Positions 42,961 through 54,504 of a DNA stretch of 64,000 nt are shown here, piece by piece; the first letter of the stretch is position 1; each line of letters begins with the position of its first letter. Made by a program: the position numbers and the translations under genes. The stretch is taken from assembly GCA_047967505.1 (NCBI GenBank), contig CM106540.1. One strand, given 5' to 3'. The notes beneath the pieces were generated by a model that ran no database searches, had not been told where the DNA came from, and saw nothing but the letters and a program-made list of their open reading frames with translations. This DNA comes from Dipteris shenzhenensis. Lineage: Eukaryota; Polypodiophyta; Polypodiopsida; Gleicheniales.

Positions 42961-44327
42961 TACTATTGTAAAAATTGGTGATGTGGTGATATAACCCACT
43001 GGCCATGTCTGCGCACATTCCATGCCACGTATTGTGTCACGTCAGTGCCTCTCAAGCCCCATCGACCGTCTGTTGCTACCTCTCGCGCCGCGTGTTGCCC
43101 TAATTTGTGATTTGCCTCTGCCCAGGACGTGCCCTCTTGCAACAACAGCAAATCCACACGTGTCTAGGTCCCCTCCAAGCCCCAGATTTGCTCCTAACCA
43201 TTTCATATAGCTAGCTGTGGATAGCTGTACACCTACTGATGTCATCACCAAATCAATGCCATGTTTCCTTACTGGATTTCTTGCATACATCTGCCTTCTC
43301 TAGTCATGGATAGCCTCTGGGAAATTGCGCCTCAGATCTACACTCCAAGAGGTGCCTTCTTTGCCAAGTAATCCTCTTTCTCTCACTACTTCCACATGGC
43401 AACCACAATGCTGCCCTTTGGGGGCTCACAGATGGGGAGTTGACCTATAATTTCCCATAGATGGAGAGGTGACCTATAATTTTCCAACATCAAATCTCTC
43501 TTGGCAATGCCTTCAATGGTTTATAATTCAAGATCCAAAGAGATCATGGAGATGATCATAGGGACCCATCAACTGGTGGACTTCTTGTCTTCTATTTTGA
43601 TGAAACTACTTTGCCTTCTACTGTAGGTTTTCCAGCAATCCTCAACCCTACCGGTCATTGTGGGAAACCTTATTCAATATGCTTGGAAGAATAGACTACT
43701 TGCTATATAGCAGAGATAATATACATTGTACACAATCTGAGCTATATAGTTCATACAGTATGCTTGGAAGAAGAGATTTGATGCTATAGAGCAAGGATAA
43801 TGTACATAGCACATAGCATGACCTATGGCTACTAGAGACATCTCGGGGTTGTGACTATAGAGCATGGAGGCATCAACGTTGTTGACTTGTGATTCTTGAA
43901 GAGGCATGCTATTTGGCTCACTTGTAAACTCATTGGGTGGCATGGTCTCCTCTTGGATTTCCAATCTCAAGCCCTTCTATTTCGCAGTAGCAATACTGAA
44001 CTAAGTTGCAAGATTTTTTGGCAAAGTTCCACATTGTCATTCTTTGGAACCTGTTTGGATTGTCATCCATCCATGTTATCCACATTGAGAGTAGGTGGAG
44101 GCTCTAATTCCCATTCCGGTGATAATATAATTTTTAAAAGTCTTATGTATCTTGTATTGAGAGGGGTGTAGAGTCTTTCTCTTGTTGTATTGCAAACCCA
44201 ATTATAATGGCCAATAGATGGGCAATGTAGCTTTTGCCATTATCTGTAGTGGATACATAATTGGTTAGCAGCAAGGATATGTGTTGAGCCCAGTCTTGTA
44301 GCTTTTCCCTGCCAAGGAGTGTAGGAG
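42961..44327. other. No gene recognised; contains a dispersed LTR-like motif
   Basis: No supported coding region. At about 43405-43480 a CCCTTTGGGGGCTCACAGAT motif is followed by two GACCTATAATTT units. This is related to motifs at 15800-15850 and 16800-16850 and suggests a decayed LTR. Confidence 0.45.
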
Positions 44328-44474
44328 TTCATCATCAGTGCTATATTGACATGTGCCACTTGCAGATGTATGGAGAGGTGCCACTAGAAGAGGATCTTGG
44401 TTGACATGCTAGTGCATCATCGATAAACCAATGATATTTGAATGATTCATGGATATTTATATTGCTTGTCCTGG

Positions 44475-44870
44475 TTGCACACACTAACCTTGCATCGTTG
44501 TATGATACAAGATGAGGAGAGTAGCAAGGGATCACGTGCACCACCACCGCAGTTCGAGCAAGATGATCTTGAGGATGATCCTCTAGAGGAGGATGAGGCT
44601 ATGGCATACATGATGGATTCTTTTTTTAGAGGCACCATGGGAGATGGGGGTGAGATTGAGCATGAGATCGTGATGCCAGATTTGGCATCAACGCTATTGT
44701 ATGATGGTGCGAGGATGTCAAAACTATGAGCTTTCCTCTCGATCTTGAATTTTCAAGCAAAGTACGGATTGTCAAACACAAGTGTCTTAGCCTTGATGAG
44801 TTTTGAAGCCTTGATCTTGGTATCTCATTCCTAATTGTTTTGGTTAATTAGTATCTCATTCACAACAATT
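44475..44870 (+). pseudogene. CACTA (En/Spm-type) TNP2 transposase fragment
   Basis: The frame reads an acidic leader (PPPQFEQDDLEDDPLEEDEA), then MPDLASTLLYDGARMSKL, a TGA, then FLSILNFQAKYGLSNTSVLA. The LY.G...SKL..L...LN...K.G.S motif is characteristic of the N-terminal zone of TNP2-type transposases. The same TGA is present in copy 2, so the break predates the duplication. No catalytic domain is visible. Confidence 0.55.
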
Positions 44871-44978
44871 CAGTAGTTCTGCAAATGTTTGGATTACATT
44901 TCAATGGTATTGTTTTATATAGTATTGTCGATCCGGTGCGACATTGCAAGATGCTCATGAATTGTTCACCAGTAATTT

Positions 44979-45420
44979 TTGTGTTTTATGAGTGATGAGA
45001 GTTGTATAAGTTTCTATATGGAACACATTTGTGGGTTCGGGATGAAACCCAAAACACTAGAATCCTTTTTGTTCGTGTACCCTTCCAACTCCAAGACCAA
45101 AGTGGCCAATGATATTGACATCCTCGGTAGAAGACGGGGGAGAATAGGTGCATTTCGGTGGTGGAATCATTCTACTTACACGATTGGTGAATATTTGGTT
45201 ATGTTTGATAGAAGAAGCATCCACGGAGTGCATTTGATCGTAGGGGTGGAATTCAATGAAACAGGCCACTCCCTGCATGTCAGATTTTAGAGATCTATAA
45301 GGACCCATTGCTTTGCGTACATGATCGCATGACATCAGTGCCTGCACGAGCAAGATGTTGATCCATGCACCATCAAAACAAGAGTTTATGTACAAGAACC
45401 CTTAGGGGTGGATAGAACTG
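44979..45420 (+). pseudogene. Unrecognised ORF shared by both copies of the direct repeat
   Basis: An ATG-led frame (44988) reads FYMEHICGFGMKPKTLESFL, then WWNHSTYTIGEYLVMFDRRS and HLIVGVEFNETGHSLHVRF, stopping at 45290. Another piece (VDPCTIKTRVYVQEPLGVDR) follows to about 45420. Probably a later part of the same CACTA-related gene. The copy 2 equivalent is 57495-57910. Confidence 0.4.
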
Positions 45421-46428
45421 TCCAATTGACATCTCAACTTGATGCTGGTATGGCTCTATCTGGAAAACGATTGCAGTGTGTTTTGTTCTCCATAATCAAA
45501 ACTATGTTATTGCCTTAGTGGGAAACCAACCATTGACTATGGTGAGACACTGTCCAAGTTGGAGGGGTTGGACAAAAGAATCTAGCCACAAAACTTGGGG
45601 ATTGGATCCTCGGGGGGTTCACCTAATAAAATGTTAGTGTACCACGTCCATTCAAAAGGAGGGGTATTTTAATTCGACTTTTTTAAAAAAAAAAAAGGAT
45701 AACAATAACAGGAAGGGTTTTTTAATTCAATTTTAGAAAAAAATCACTTAGTCCATAAGTAAAGAGGGGCGTTTTTAATGGGGGGGGAATGTCAGTTGAG
45801 GGGTGTTTCTAATACCCTTTGAACACACATGATACATAGGGTTTCTTATTAGTGCACCCCCTAAGATTGGAACCCATAGACGAAGAAGAAGAGGAAGAAT
45901 TCGACAATTCTACTAATAGTTCAACAATACCCACAGTAGCCCACGATATCCAAATCTAGCATACCTCAAAGGGTAGCAAGAACTATCATGCTCTAGCAAT
46001 TGCTGGAATGGGGGGAACAGAGGCGTGAGGCACAAGAGACATAATTTTGAACATATTCACTACATGAGGAACTAGTAGGAATAAGTACAGAATTGAATCC
46101 ATTTCTAGAATTCAATTGTGGACAACCAAATATTGCAATCATGAAATCTAGCAAAGCAAAGAGATCGGGTAAGCTTCAACCCAACAACATCCTTAAATTT
46201 GGTCGGTCCAAGAATCTCAGTAAGACAATTAAATTTTGTTGCTTCATGGAATACGATATTTAATAAAATTCAAACATACAAATTAATTCAATAACTCAAT
46301 CAAATTTGATAATGCAATCAATTTAACTGAAAGGAGAAAACATTAAAAGAAATAACATTTTAATTTAATTGTCCATCATCTTTTGAAGCAATAACTAGGA
46401 TTTGACAGACAAACCATTAAATGCTGCA
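45421..46428. other. Remainder of repeat copy 1 and AT-rich spacer
   Basis: No coding sequence supported. It includes the part matching 63196-63530. Confidence 0.5.
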
Positions 46429-47764
46429 CTAGTCAAACACATTGTTAGCAATCTTCAAAGTTGCAACAGGAATGAAATTGGCACTATGCATGCACTTCTC
46501 CACATGGCAGCTGATCTTACCACCATTTAAGGTAAAGTAGAAGGACTCTGACATGCCATCCTCCATGACCAATAGGTGTTCTCGCACATCCCTTAGAGTC
46601 CATTGCGATGTGACATTCACATTCTTGACATCTCCCTCTTCAACATCAATAGACAAACTTACCCCCGTATTGTCTTCATCAAGGGGAAGCCACCGACCAT
46701 TTGTTTTCTTCCAGCACCTGTACTGAAAAGCTAAATACAACATTTGGCGTGACAAATGGTATCTAATAACCACATTGTCTTTACATGCATGACATTGAAA
46801 CACATCACCCTTTTGGTTGCCTAACCTGATTCCCCAAGTCATCCCAAGTAAATCTTCAAGGGCATTTTCATCTACACGCTTGCAACATGACTTTGTTCTA
46901 TGCATATGTATATTCTGAAATAAAGAAGCAAAAATGTGCAGAGGCATAAACCAAGATAACCTTGCCCATTTGCATCCAAATGTAAACTTCATGGCCATGC
47001 CCACATCTTTTGCAATCTTGTCCTTGTACGATTGCAACGTCCTTGAGTCCACATTGTTGCAATCCATGTCTTGAAGTTGTGGTGGTGCAATGGTTTGCAA
47101 ACGGCCATAGCTTGATGATGTCATTGGAGTGATGTATGTTGCATTATACCAATACACATTTCTCATTCGCAAGGAGGCCAACTTCTCCCTAGCATGCATT
47201 TGTTTACCTAAATCCTCATGAATCGCACAGTGAACTTGCCTATGAATGATTCAACTGGTTCCCACTCCTCGAGGTCCGAAGGGAAAACATCTGCCACCAT
47301 GAATAAGAGCTCTTAGAAACCAAAGACAAAATTTCCAAATGGACTCATTACACTTACAGGTGAAAAAGGTACATAGATAGAAAGGCTCATAGTGTGATGG
47401 TATCCTAGATTGATTGAATGATGGAGGAAGCCGCATTTCTTTCCCATGTAAACATGTTGCACTTTTGCAAGCCATCCTTTCTTCCCAAACTTGAACTTCA
47501 AGATGCGCCCACTCATGCAAGATGTCACCTCTTGCTCTTGGGAAGCTTATGTGGACCTTTAGCCGATCCTTTCATCACTATCCAGTCATTTAAGCTATAG
47601 GTGTAAGGGATCCACTCATCCAATGCATTTATGGTGTTGTGGAAGACACAAGAGGTCACAGCATTACGTGGTCTTGTAGCCTTTCTCCTCACCATGCTTG
47701 TAGAGGTTGCAACAACAAGAATGGGACTCCTACACGAGGCAATGCAGCTCCAACAGAGGCACAA
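46429..47764 (-). pseudogene. Unrecognised plant gene, two to three frameshifts
   Basis: Minus-strand pieces line up as one former protein of about 440 residues. It starts TSCVFHNTINALDEWIPYTY and SLNDWIVMKGSAKGPHKLPK (47764-47530). A one-base shift at the KSKR codons leads to DILHEWAHLEVQVWEERMAC and HYEPFYLCTFFTCKCNESIW. A second shift follows near 47260-47200, then a 256-codon stretch to 46429 (TFGCKWARLSWFMPLHIFAS, CHACKDNVVIRYHLSRQMLY, RCWKKTNGRWLPLDEDNTGV). The last ~70 residues (WTLRDVREHLLVMEDGMSES, FYFTLNGGKISCHVEKCMHS) have a beta-grasp-like look. I do not recognise the family. CxxC pairs suggest metal binding. Confidence 0.5.
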
Positions 47765-47993
47765 AAGAAGGAGAAGGAGAGGGACAGAGCAGCATCAACA
47801 AAGGCACAGGAGAGGGAGAAGGAGAGGGACAGCAGACAGAGGCACAAAAGAGGGAGAAGGAGAGGGACAGAGTAGCAGCAACAGAGGCACAGGAGAGGGA
47901 GAAGGAGAGGGACAGAGCAACAACAACAGGGGCACAGGAGAGGGAGAAGGAGAGGGACAGAGCAGCTCCAACAGAGGCACAGGAGAGGGAGAG

Positions 47994-48035
<42 letters not shown>
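47740..48035. repeat. ~45-bp purine-rich minisatellite ending in (GA)n
   Basis: Six to seven units of about 42-45 bp with the core GGAGAAGGAGAGGGACAGAG, then a (GA)n run at about 47996-48030. It encodes artefactual AQEREKERDR repeats. Confidence 0.9.
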
Positions 48036-48279
48036 CTGCAGCAGCAAGCAGGCCAGAGCAGGAGGGAGTAGAGAAAGAAGGGAAAGAGGGAAAATGCATG
48101 TGATTTGGTAAATGTTTTTCAAAAAATTTGGGGATTTTATGATTAATTTTAATTTTTAAGGTTTTGATATATATTAAGGGGTAAGAGCCATTTTTACATC
48201 ACATTCTCAATTTCACATTTAGAGAGCCATAGAAACTCCCATCCTCAGAAGTTACTCCCTCCATCAACTGATATTTGCC

Positions 48280-49688
48280 ATGGATTCAGCTAGAACTGTG
48301 TTCCATGACTTCATCTCACGAACTGCATTTGTAGATCGTGAGGAAGAGCTATTTTTAGTGTTTGATAGGACTTTAGATGTCCTAGGCACATATATGCGAG
48401 CCAAGGATGACTTCTCAAATCTCATCCTTTACATGCAACCTTTACATGCAAGATAATTTCTCAAATTTTGCCTATACACTTGACCACACTTCAAAGAGAT
48501 GGGTTCCCATAGATTACATAAAGTATCTGTTCGTAGAGGAACCCAAGTTTGTAAAGCACTTGGCCCGCTTTTGTGACAACCTTACAGACGAAGGGTTTAG
48601 GACAGTCGAAGTTCAAGACATCCTAGATGCAGGGATCACAGGAAATACATGCACCAAATTCCTTTCATGGGAGATGACATTCATCTTCCTTCTCCAAGAA
48701 GGAAATTTAGAAGAAGAAGCCTCATCGTCTAGCACCCCCTCTAGTAGAACTGCTGATCTGGTCTCCCTAGACTAGACTCAGACATCTACATGGAAGATAG
48801 TATTGACGATCCAATAGAGGAGATGGAAGCAGCTCAAGCATTGAGCCTACTTCAAGAGCCCCCAATAGAGCAAGAATCTGCATTGGAGACCATTGACCCA
48901 GACTCAGAATTATGGTCCTTGTCCCCCCCCATCATCGAAGGAGAAGAGTACGTATTCCTCCATGACATAGAGATTCTTTTTGGACTACGAGAGGATGAGG
49001 CACTTAGAGTCCTATCGGGGTTCGATGTTGACACAAGTGTCAAAGATCCTGGGGTTTTAGGTACCGAAGACCAGACAATGGAAGACTTTCTCTGACGACG
49101 CTGGTTTCAATGAGGGATGCAGACATGTCTGTATAGAATGCACAACCCTCTCATGCAGAAGCTTCCACCTCCAACACAGATTAGGAGAAAGAATCCACCT
49201 CCCAAATGGAGCATCACACAGCACCTGGTTCCATCAACATTGCCAATGAGGAAGGGATAGAAGTCGACGACGCTGTAGTAGTAAGTTCGACCAATATTTT
49301 TTATTTTGATGTTCTTTTAGTATAATTTGTTGTTGGTCTTCTAATGTTTGTTGAATTATTACAAGATGCATTTGAGCTTGATGAATTCTTATCTCGACGG
49401 GGTAATGTTCGCAACACATTTGGGCGAGATCATTCTTTGGCCCATTACCTTGGCAAAGTCGCAGAGCATATCATGGTCTTTCACAGCAAATTTTCTCCTC
49501 GAGGTCCTTCGGATCTGCTGAAGTACAAGGCATTATTGCGCACTATCAGATACTCCAACATTACTCAAAATGCCAGCAAAGTCATTTTGGTACACCGCCT
49601 GGCTGCTATCAATGCCTTTGGATCGAACATTCATGGCAGGGCATTGACGGCAACGGCTGTCTTTGGCAGTAGGAGAGGAGGATGTTAG
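48280..49688 (+). pseudogene. Unrecognised plus-strand gene with one candidate intron
   Basis: ATG at 48280 starts MDSARTVFHDFISRTAFVDR, then EEELFLVFDRTLDVLGTYMR. A short TTTACATGCAA duplication shifts the frame near 48440. It resumes with HTSKRWVPIDYIKYLFVEEP, KFVKHLARFCDNLTDEGFRT and VQDILDAGITGNTCTKFLSW. A further frame gives an acidic part (MEDSIDDPIEEMEAAQALSL, YVFLHDIEILFGLREDEALR). A GTAAGT donor at 49281 and TTATTACAAG acceptor at 49365 bracket a possible 85-bp intron. The last part reads FELDEFLSRRGNVRNTFGRD and HYLGKVAEHIMVFHSKFSPR to 49688. No known family is recognised. The acidic, domain-like composition suggests a real former gene. Confidence 0.45.
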
Positions 49689-50249
49689 TGCTGTTGCAAC
49701 TAGATTTATATCTAGGAATCCACTAGGGGAGTGAAAGACCCCTATTCTTGATGTACTCGAACTAGCCAAGAATAAAGATAGCATGTGAGGCCTTTTGTAT
49801 ATATAAACTTATATTTAAATGGATACATGACTACATGTCTTTATTATTTGTTTTAAGTTATCATTGCTCGTCATGAATTCCATTGTATTTTGTTTAAGTC
49901 GTTGATGATATATTTTCTCCATCATTTTAATTGTGTTAATTTAATAAATTTCTAGCCAATTTAGTATCATTTTCACCAATTTTGGGTATCGTTGGGGTCC
50001 TGGTGACGTGTCGGACACTTTTCCCTTCTACGCGACAGTGAAATTCCTTTAGAATTTGACAAAAATCAAAACTTACATTAAAATGATCAGTTACTGCAAT
50101 CATAGAAATGGAAAATACACAACAATGCAAGAGTGTATAGAATGTCGATATATTTTATTTGAAAAAATCATCCCTTGGGCCTTAGATACAAGATAGTGCC
50201 TTCAAGGATAGGGGGTGGTCTAAGTCCTAAGAGTGGGCTGGAAGAGAAT
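49689..50249. other. No gene recognised
   Basis: AT-rich spacer between the plus-strand gene and the H3-like gene. Nothing coding is supported. Confidence 0.5.
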
Positions 50250-51238
50250 CTAGGGCTTCAAAGTTGGGTCACTCCGTGGCCGCTTCCCCAGAGCCATGTC
50301 CTTGTCCATGACCATGACACGCTTTGCATGGATGGCACACAAGTTGGCATCCTCGAATAGAGCGGTGGTCACTTGCTCCGCAGCCTCTTGGAGCATCCCC
50401 ATAGCTCTTGTGTTGAAGCGCACATCGTCCTTGTATCCCTGTGCTATCTCCCGTACCACACATTGGAAGGGAGCACACGGGATCAAGTTGTTGGTGGTCT
50501 TTTGCATTTGCATGATCTTCCTCAGGGCCATGCTCCTGGCTTTGCTTGCTCTCTGTACGGCTTCCTGACTCTTGGTGGGGGCCTTACAGGTACCCGAACA
50601 CCTTCCCACAACCTCCTGTCTGCCTTGAACTTCTTCCGTTGCTCTTGTCTGCGTTGGTTCTCCTCCGAGTCCTCCTCTCGCTGACGTTTGGAGCTTTGGC
50701 CTTCTTTGGGATGGGGCTTCCTTGGAGTCTGCTTTACCCTCCTCATGGGCAAAGGGATCATCTCTGCAATGGGCTGTATCTTTGGGAGAGGGAAGATGGT
50801 GCTCTTCCTGGCAGTCTGTTGGCCCTCAAGAAGCCTCTCTATGTCCAGGAGGTTATCAGACACATTTTGTTTGATCCGGAGAGGGCTCTCATGGGGAGGG
50901 GAAGGACGAGAGGAAGGCTGAGGGGAAGGTTGAGGGGAAGGCTGAGGGGAAGGTTGAGGGTCTGGCTAAGGCTGAGGCTGAGGGGAAGGCTGAGGGTCAA
51001 AAACTGAGGTTGAGGCTGAGGGGAAGGCTAGGGGGAAGGCTAAGGCTGAGGGGAAGGTTGAGGGTGAGGGGAAGGTTGAGGCTGAGGAGAAGGCTGAAGC
51101 TGAGGAGAAGCCTGGGAGACCTCACAAGAGTTGGGGGAGGGCTCACGAGAGTCGAGGGAGGGACTGTCGAACCGAGCTAGAGGAGGAAGGGTGGAGGCGG
51201 CATCCAGTGGGTCTAGCAGTGTTCTTCACTTTTGCCAT
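50250..51238 (-). pseudogene. Divergent histone H3 / CENH3-like gene with a long Pro-rich tail, frameshifted
   Basis: The C-terminal ~100 codons (about 50560-50253) are an unmistakable H3 histone fold: alpha-N MALRKIMQMQKTT, LIPCAPFQCVVREIAQGY, loop 1 KDDVRFNT, alpha-2 MLQEAAEQVTTALFEDANLC, then AIHAKRV, MVMDKDMALGKRPR and a TAG at 50250. LIPCAPF matches the LIPFAPF typical of plant CENH3 rather than the LIRKLPF of canonical H3. Loop 1 has canonical length, not the one-residue-longer loop usual in CENH3. Upstream, in a frame shifted near 50535, is RKPYREQAKPG at the place of KKPHRYRPG. Before that are two H3-tail-like motifs (QQTARKST, RRVKQTPRK), an acidic/basic linker, and a PSPQPQP minisatellite (50890-51115). 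An ATG at 51238 starts MAKVKNTAR. At least three frame changes and several stops make it a pseudogene as it stands. Confidence 0.85.
50890..51115. repeat. GGGGAAGGCTGA minisatellite inside the H3-like tail
   Basis: Irregular 6-18-bp units of GAGGGGAAGG(C/T)TGAGG; on the minus strand they encode PSPQPQP repeats. Length changes here explain the local frame changes. Confidence 0.85.
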
Positions 51239-51633
51239 TGAATAATGAGAGTTAGGGTTTTTTTAACGTTTTATAAGGGCCCATCATGTTTTACAACCCT
51301 TTTAATAACATTTAGGATTTCATCGTGCCCCCTGTCCCCGCCCTAACCCCTCCACCCCCCCCACCCTCATAGCCCTCCCCCCCCTTGCCCTCCCCCTACT
51401 TGCCCTGCCCACACCCATCGCCCTCCCCAATACCCCCCATTCCCCCCTCCCCCCACCCTTGCTAGCACTCCATCCTCCCCCTTGCCCCATCCCACGCCCC
51501 TTCCTTCTCTCCCCCGTCCTTCACCATGTCCCCACTTTCCCCAACGTCGTGTGAGTACAAAAATTGTGGTCAAAATAAGCAAGATATTAAAGAGAGTACA
51601 CAAATTGTGGTCAAAATAAGCAATATATTTATT
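51239..51633. repeat. C-rich low-complexity tract and short tandem duplication
   Basis: About 51320-51530 is almost pure C with interspersed A/T. At 51550-51625 a ~55-bp unit with AAATTGTGGTCAAAATAAGC is duplicated. No gene. Confidence 0.8.
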
Positions 51634-54129
51634 TCATATTTGTATACATAACACCATAGCTTCTGTTGGTGGTTGGACCCATTTTCTCCCTTCTCTCACT
51701 CTAGCTTGCAGCCAATGTATGACTCCTCGACTCCCTATGGATGCTTTCCAAGCACTATGCCTTCTATTCTTTGATACAATTTGAACTACTTTTGCAAGTT
51801 TTGATGCCTTTGCCTTTTCAGACTTCAAAGTCCTTCCTAGTAAACATCTAAAAAACCAGTCGAACATCTCATGCAATGCATTGCTCTGTGAGTGACACCA
51901 CCACCATGCCTTGAGTTCTTGAAGTAGGTTGCCTTGGCTCTATAGTGCGACTTCTCCATGCCTTGTGTATTCCAAATGGACAAAGGACCCCAATTTTGTA
52001 CAAACCATGGTCCGTGTGCATAGAGAATATGTTGCAAACATGATGAGAATCAAATCAGCACAAAAACTATTTATAAAGAAAGTGCTAAATATTACGATGG
52101 TGCCAAGATTATCATGTAATGCGTAATGTGTGACTCCCCCCATGCTTTCACCATTAATTGCATAAACTCTTTCACAGCCATCCTGAACCTTTCATAATAC
52201 ATCTCCTTGATTTGAACCTGGCAAAGCAATTTTATCAATGCATCTACCTTTGTCCATACCTTAGCTCTCAAAGTTGCTACTTGAGGATGAGAAGCCTTAT
52301 TGGTCATGCATTCACACAATGCTTTCCAATATTCCCAACCCAATTTACTACTTTGAGACAATGTATGTTTGTCTTTGTTGGAGATTATGGTTTGATAGGA
52401 ATCTCCTTGCCTTCTCTCCACCCATGGACACTTTTGCAAGAAGATTCTATGTTGCCCCAGACATTTTCTTATCCTCCTTAAGTTTAACATGTCCTCCATG
52501 GAATCCCATCTTTGATAATAACTTCTCAGCTTCTGCAATGCACCGTGCGGATACTTCTTGCGGAATTAAATTCCAAGCATAAACAAGATGCAAATACAAC
52601 AACTTATTAAGTACGTGTAATTCTGCATGTAAAGTACATATGTGTACTCTCTCAAGTGGGATGGGCAAGATGGGATCCCACTTTGGATCCTTTTTGTCAT
52701 GATTGGGAGCTTGCGTTTGGCTGCAAGATAGAATGCCATTCTCCCATTATAAGCCAGGCTTTTGCTTACATTGTGAACACATGCAATAAAGGCATGTGTT
52801 CATTGCATTTGCCCCTGTATCACAACCATGCAAGCACTTGAGGGTTTTCAAATCACCAGTAAGATGCCATTCAACTTGAAAGGTTCGATGGCCATCAACT
52901 GTCAATGTTTGCCCTTCCTCTTGTCTTTGAATGGTCGATGGGATCCTTATTCTATCTAGAACCCACTTCAATGACTCATGGCACTCTTTTGGAGTCTCAA
53001 ATGCTGCAAGGCACCATATATCTTTCTCTGATTGCACTGAGAAATCTTGCTCTACTTCTTCATCCCCTTAACAAAGGCTAAGGCTTTATTCATAATGCAG
53101 ATGCTGACACTCTCTAACTTGTGTTCTTTCACCAATTGAGCTTCATCCTTTTGATGACCAATTTGAGCTTTCCATTGCAATCTGTAGAACAAAAGAGAAA
53201 AATCGTTAGGATAAACATGATATAGGAAATGAACTAAGTAAAGTGCAAGCTATAATGGATTTTCTCTTACCATCTTCTCTCATGCCATAGAATTTGACCA
53301 TTGCTTGTTACAGTTTCTCAACATATAAGTAGACACCTCCAAGCATTTCTCTTGCACATTGGTTTGTTTCTCGCTCTGCACATCTCACAAACCAAGGTGT
53401 GGGTAGGGGCACTTCGCAAAATAGTAGACTTGAAAATTTTGAAAACAGATGTGTAAGCTTCATGACTTATACTGGCACTGGCAGTATCACAAGCTGCAAG
53501 CATATCCTTTGCATCTGAAGTCCTTCATCACCTCCTCAACAACTTGCACACGTAGGTGCTTTTGTCTTGGGTCCCTTAGTATCGCAATGACATCACTTGA
53601 CTTCAATAAACCAGCTAGAGCATATGAATAGTCAATATCATCCCCGTCCGTTCTTCCCATTACATCTTTTATGAAGTTCTTAAAGAAGAACACAATAAAA
53701 ACTTAGTCACAAACAGTGTAGCACAAAAGAGTGTAATCTCATTAGAACATTTGATAACCAACCTTGTAGCCCGGACTCCCCTCTTTCTAGTACCACCAGT
53801 GGGTGCCAATGCATCCATGTTATTTAAGTACCTTCTTTTTCTCTCCTTCAATCCCAAAGGTGTTTCTTTCATCTTTTGCACTCGTTCTTCTGCCTTCTCT
53901 CGTTCCTTCTCTATGGCTCATCGAACTTGATTGTATATAGATCTTTCCAAGCCTTTTTTGGACTCAGCTAGCTTACAGAGTGACTCTTCTAATTTATTTT
54001 GCTCCAAGTCCAATGCTTTGGCTTTATCATGAAGACCTTGGTTCTCCCTTTGAAGATCATAGAGTTATGCATTGCAACAATGGTGCTATTTTCTAAATGT
54101 GCTAGCATCTCTACTTGGGCTCTAGGCAT
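51634..54129 (-). pseudogene. Spliced coiled-coil gene with transposase-like C-terminal half
   Basis: The minus strand starts at ATG 54129 (MPRAQVEMLAHLENSTIVAM). A coiled coil follows (LQRENQGLHDKAKALDLEQN, KLEESLCKLAESKKGLERSI), with one TGA near 53924 where CGA would fit, then basic RYLNNMDALAPTGGTRKRGV. A GT...AG intron probably lies at about 53690-53760, another at about 53183-53272 (ATG|GTAAGAG, TTGTTCTACAG). Later parts read KDIWCLAAFETPKECHESLK, HLTGDLKTLKCLHGCDTGAN with CLYCMCSQC, and PLERVHICTLHAELHVLNKL. At the end are WGESHITHYM, then YAHGPWFVQNWGPLSIWNTQ and GMEKSHYRAKATYFKNSRHG. The DLK...CxxC, 'lHl' and 'YMH...QG.EK' pattern recalls a DDE-type transposase family known from many eukaryotes. 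I cannot name it or place all catalytic acids. Several frameshifts make it non-functional. Confidence 0.5.
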
Positions 54130-54504
54130 CTCGCTTGCTTACATAGCCATTGACTAAGCATTGTTTAACTGATTGCAATAACCAAGCAACCCCGCATGTC
54201 CATTTCCAACAAACTGAACTAGCTCATGCATTGTATGGAAAGGAGGGCTCTTTTGGTTGGCAGGATCTAAAGGATACAAGGATCCTTCTACTCAAAGGTC
54301 AAGATGCTTCTTTCCTTACGAACGAAGATTGTGGATTTTGGCAGCTCCCCTCAATCCTGGACTACATGTGCTTGCATATTCAGCCTCCAACTCTAAGTGA
54401 ACTTGGTACTTGTTGGAGATGTCCTCGAATGGTTCCATGAGTAAAGGAGCGTAGAGAAGGAGAAGGTGTGGAGATGCAGGCTTGAAGGAGTAGCACGTAG
54501 GAAG
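54130..54504. other. No gene recognised
   Basis: Short region 5' of the coiled-coil gene; would hold its promoter. A plus-strand frame (54150-54440) shows no conserved motif. Confidence 0.45.

Larger units (their letters stand above)
44328..46325 (+). repeat. Long direct repeat, copy 1 (with 56838-63530)
   Basis: From a shared TTCATCATCAG to 45870 it is closely similar to 56838-58390, and from about 46003 to 46325 to 63196-63530. A ~130-bp stretch (45871-46002) is unique to this copy; in copy 2 its place is taken by a copia element. The block carries a CACTA transposase fragment. The ends lack TG/CA, so it is not an LTR pair. Confidence 0.9.

Noticed and set aside
47689-48122. Repetitive acidic/basic protein (EREKERDR units)
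   Set aside because: Open in several frames at once because of a 45-bp minisatellite; no conserved flank.
50250-50609. Firm naming as CENH3
   Set aside because: LIPCAPF supports it, but loop 1 has canonical length and no tree can be run; kept as CENH3-like.
52030-52130. AT-AC (U12-type) intron in the coiled-coil gene
   Set aside because: Ends fit loosely, but the phases do not join the flanking frames and no branch site is visible; a frameshift is simpler.
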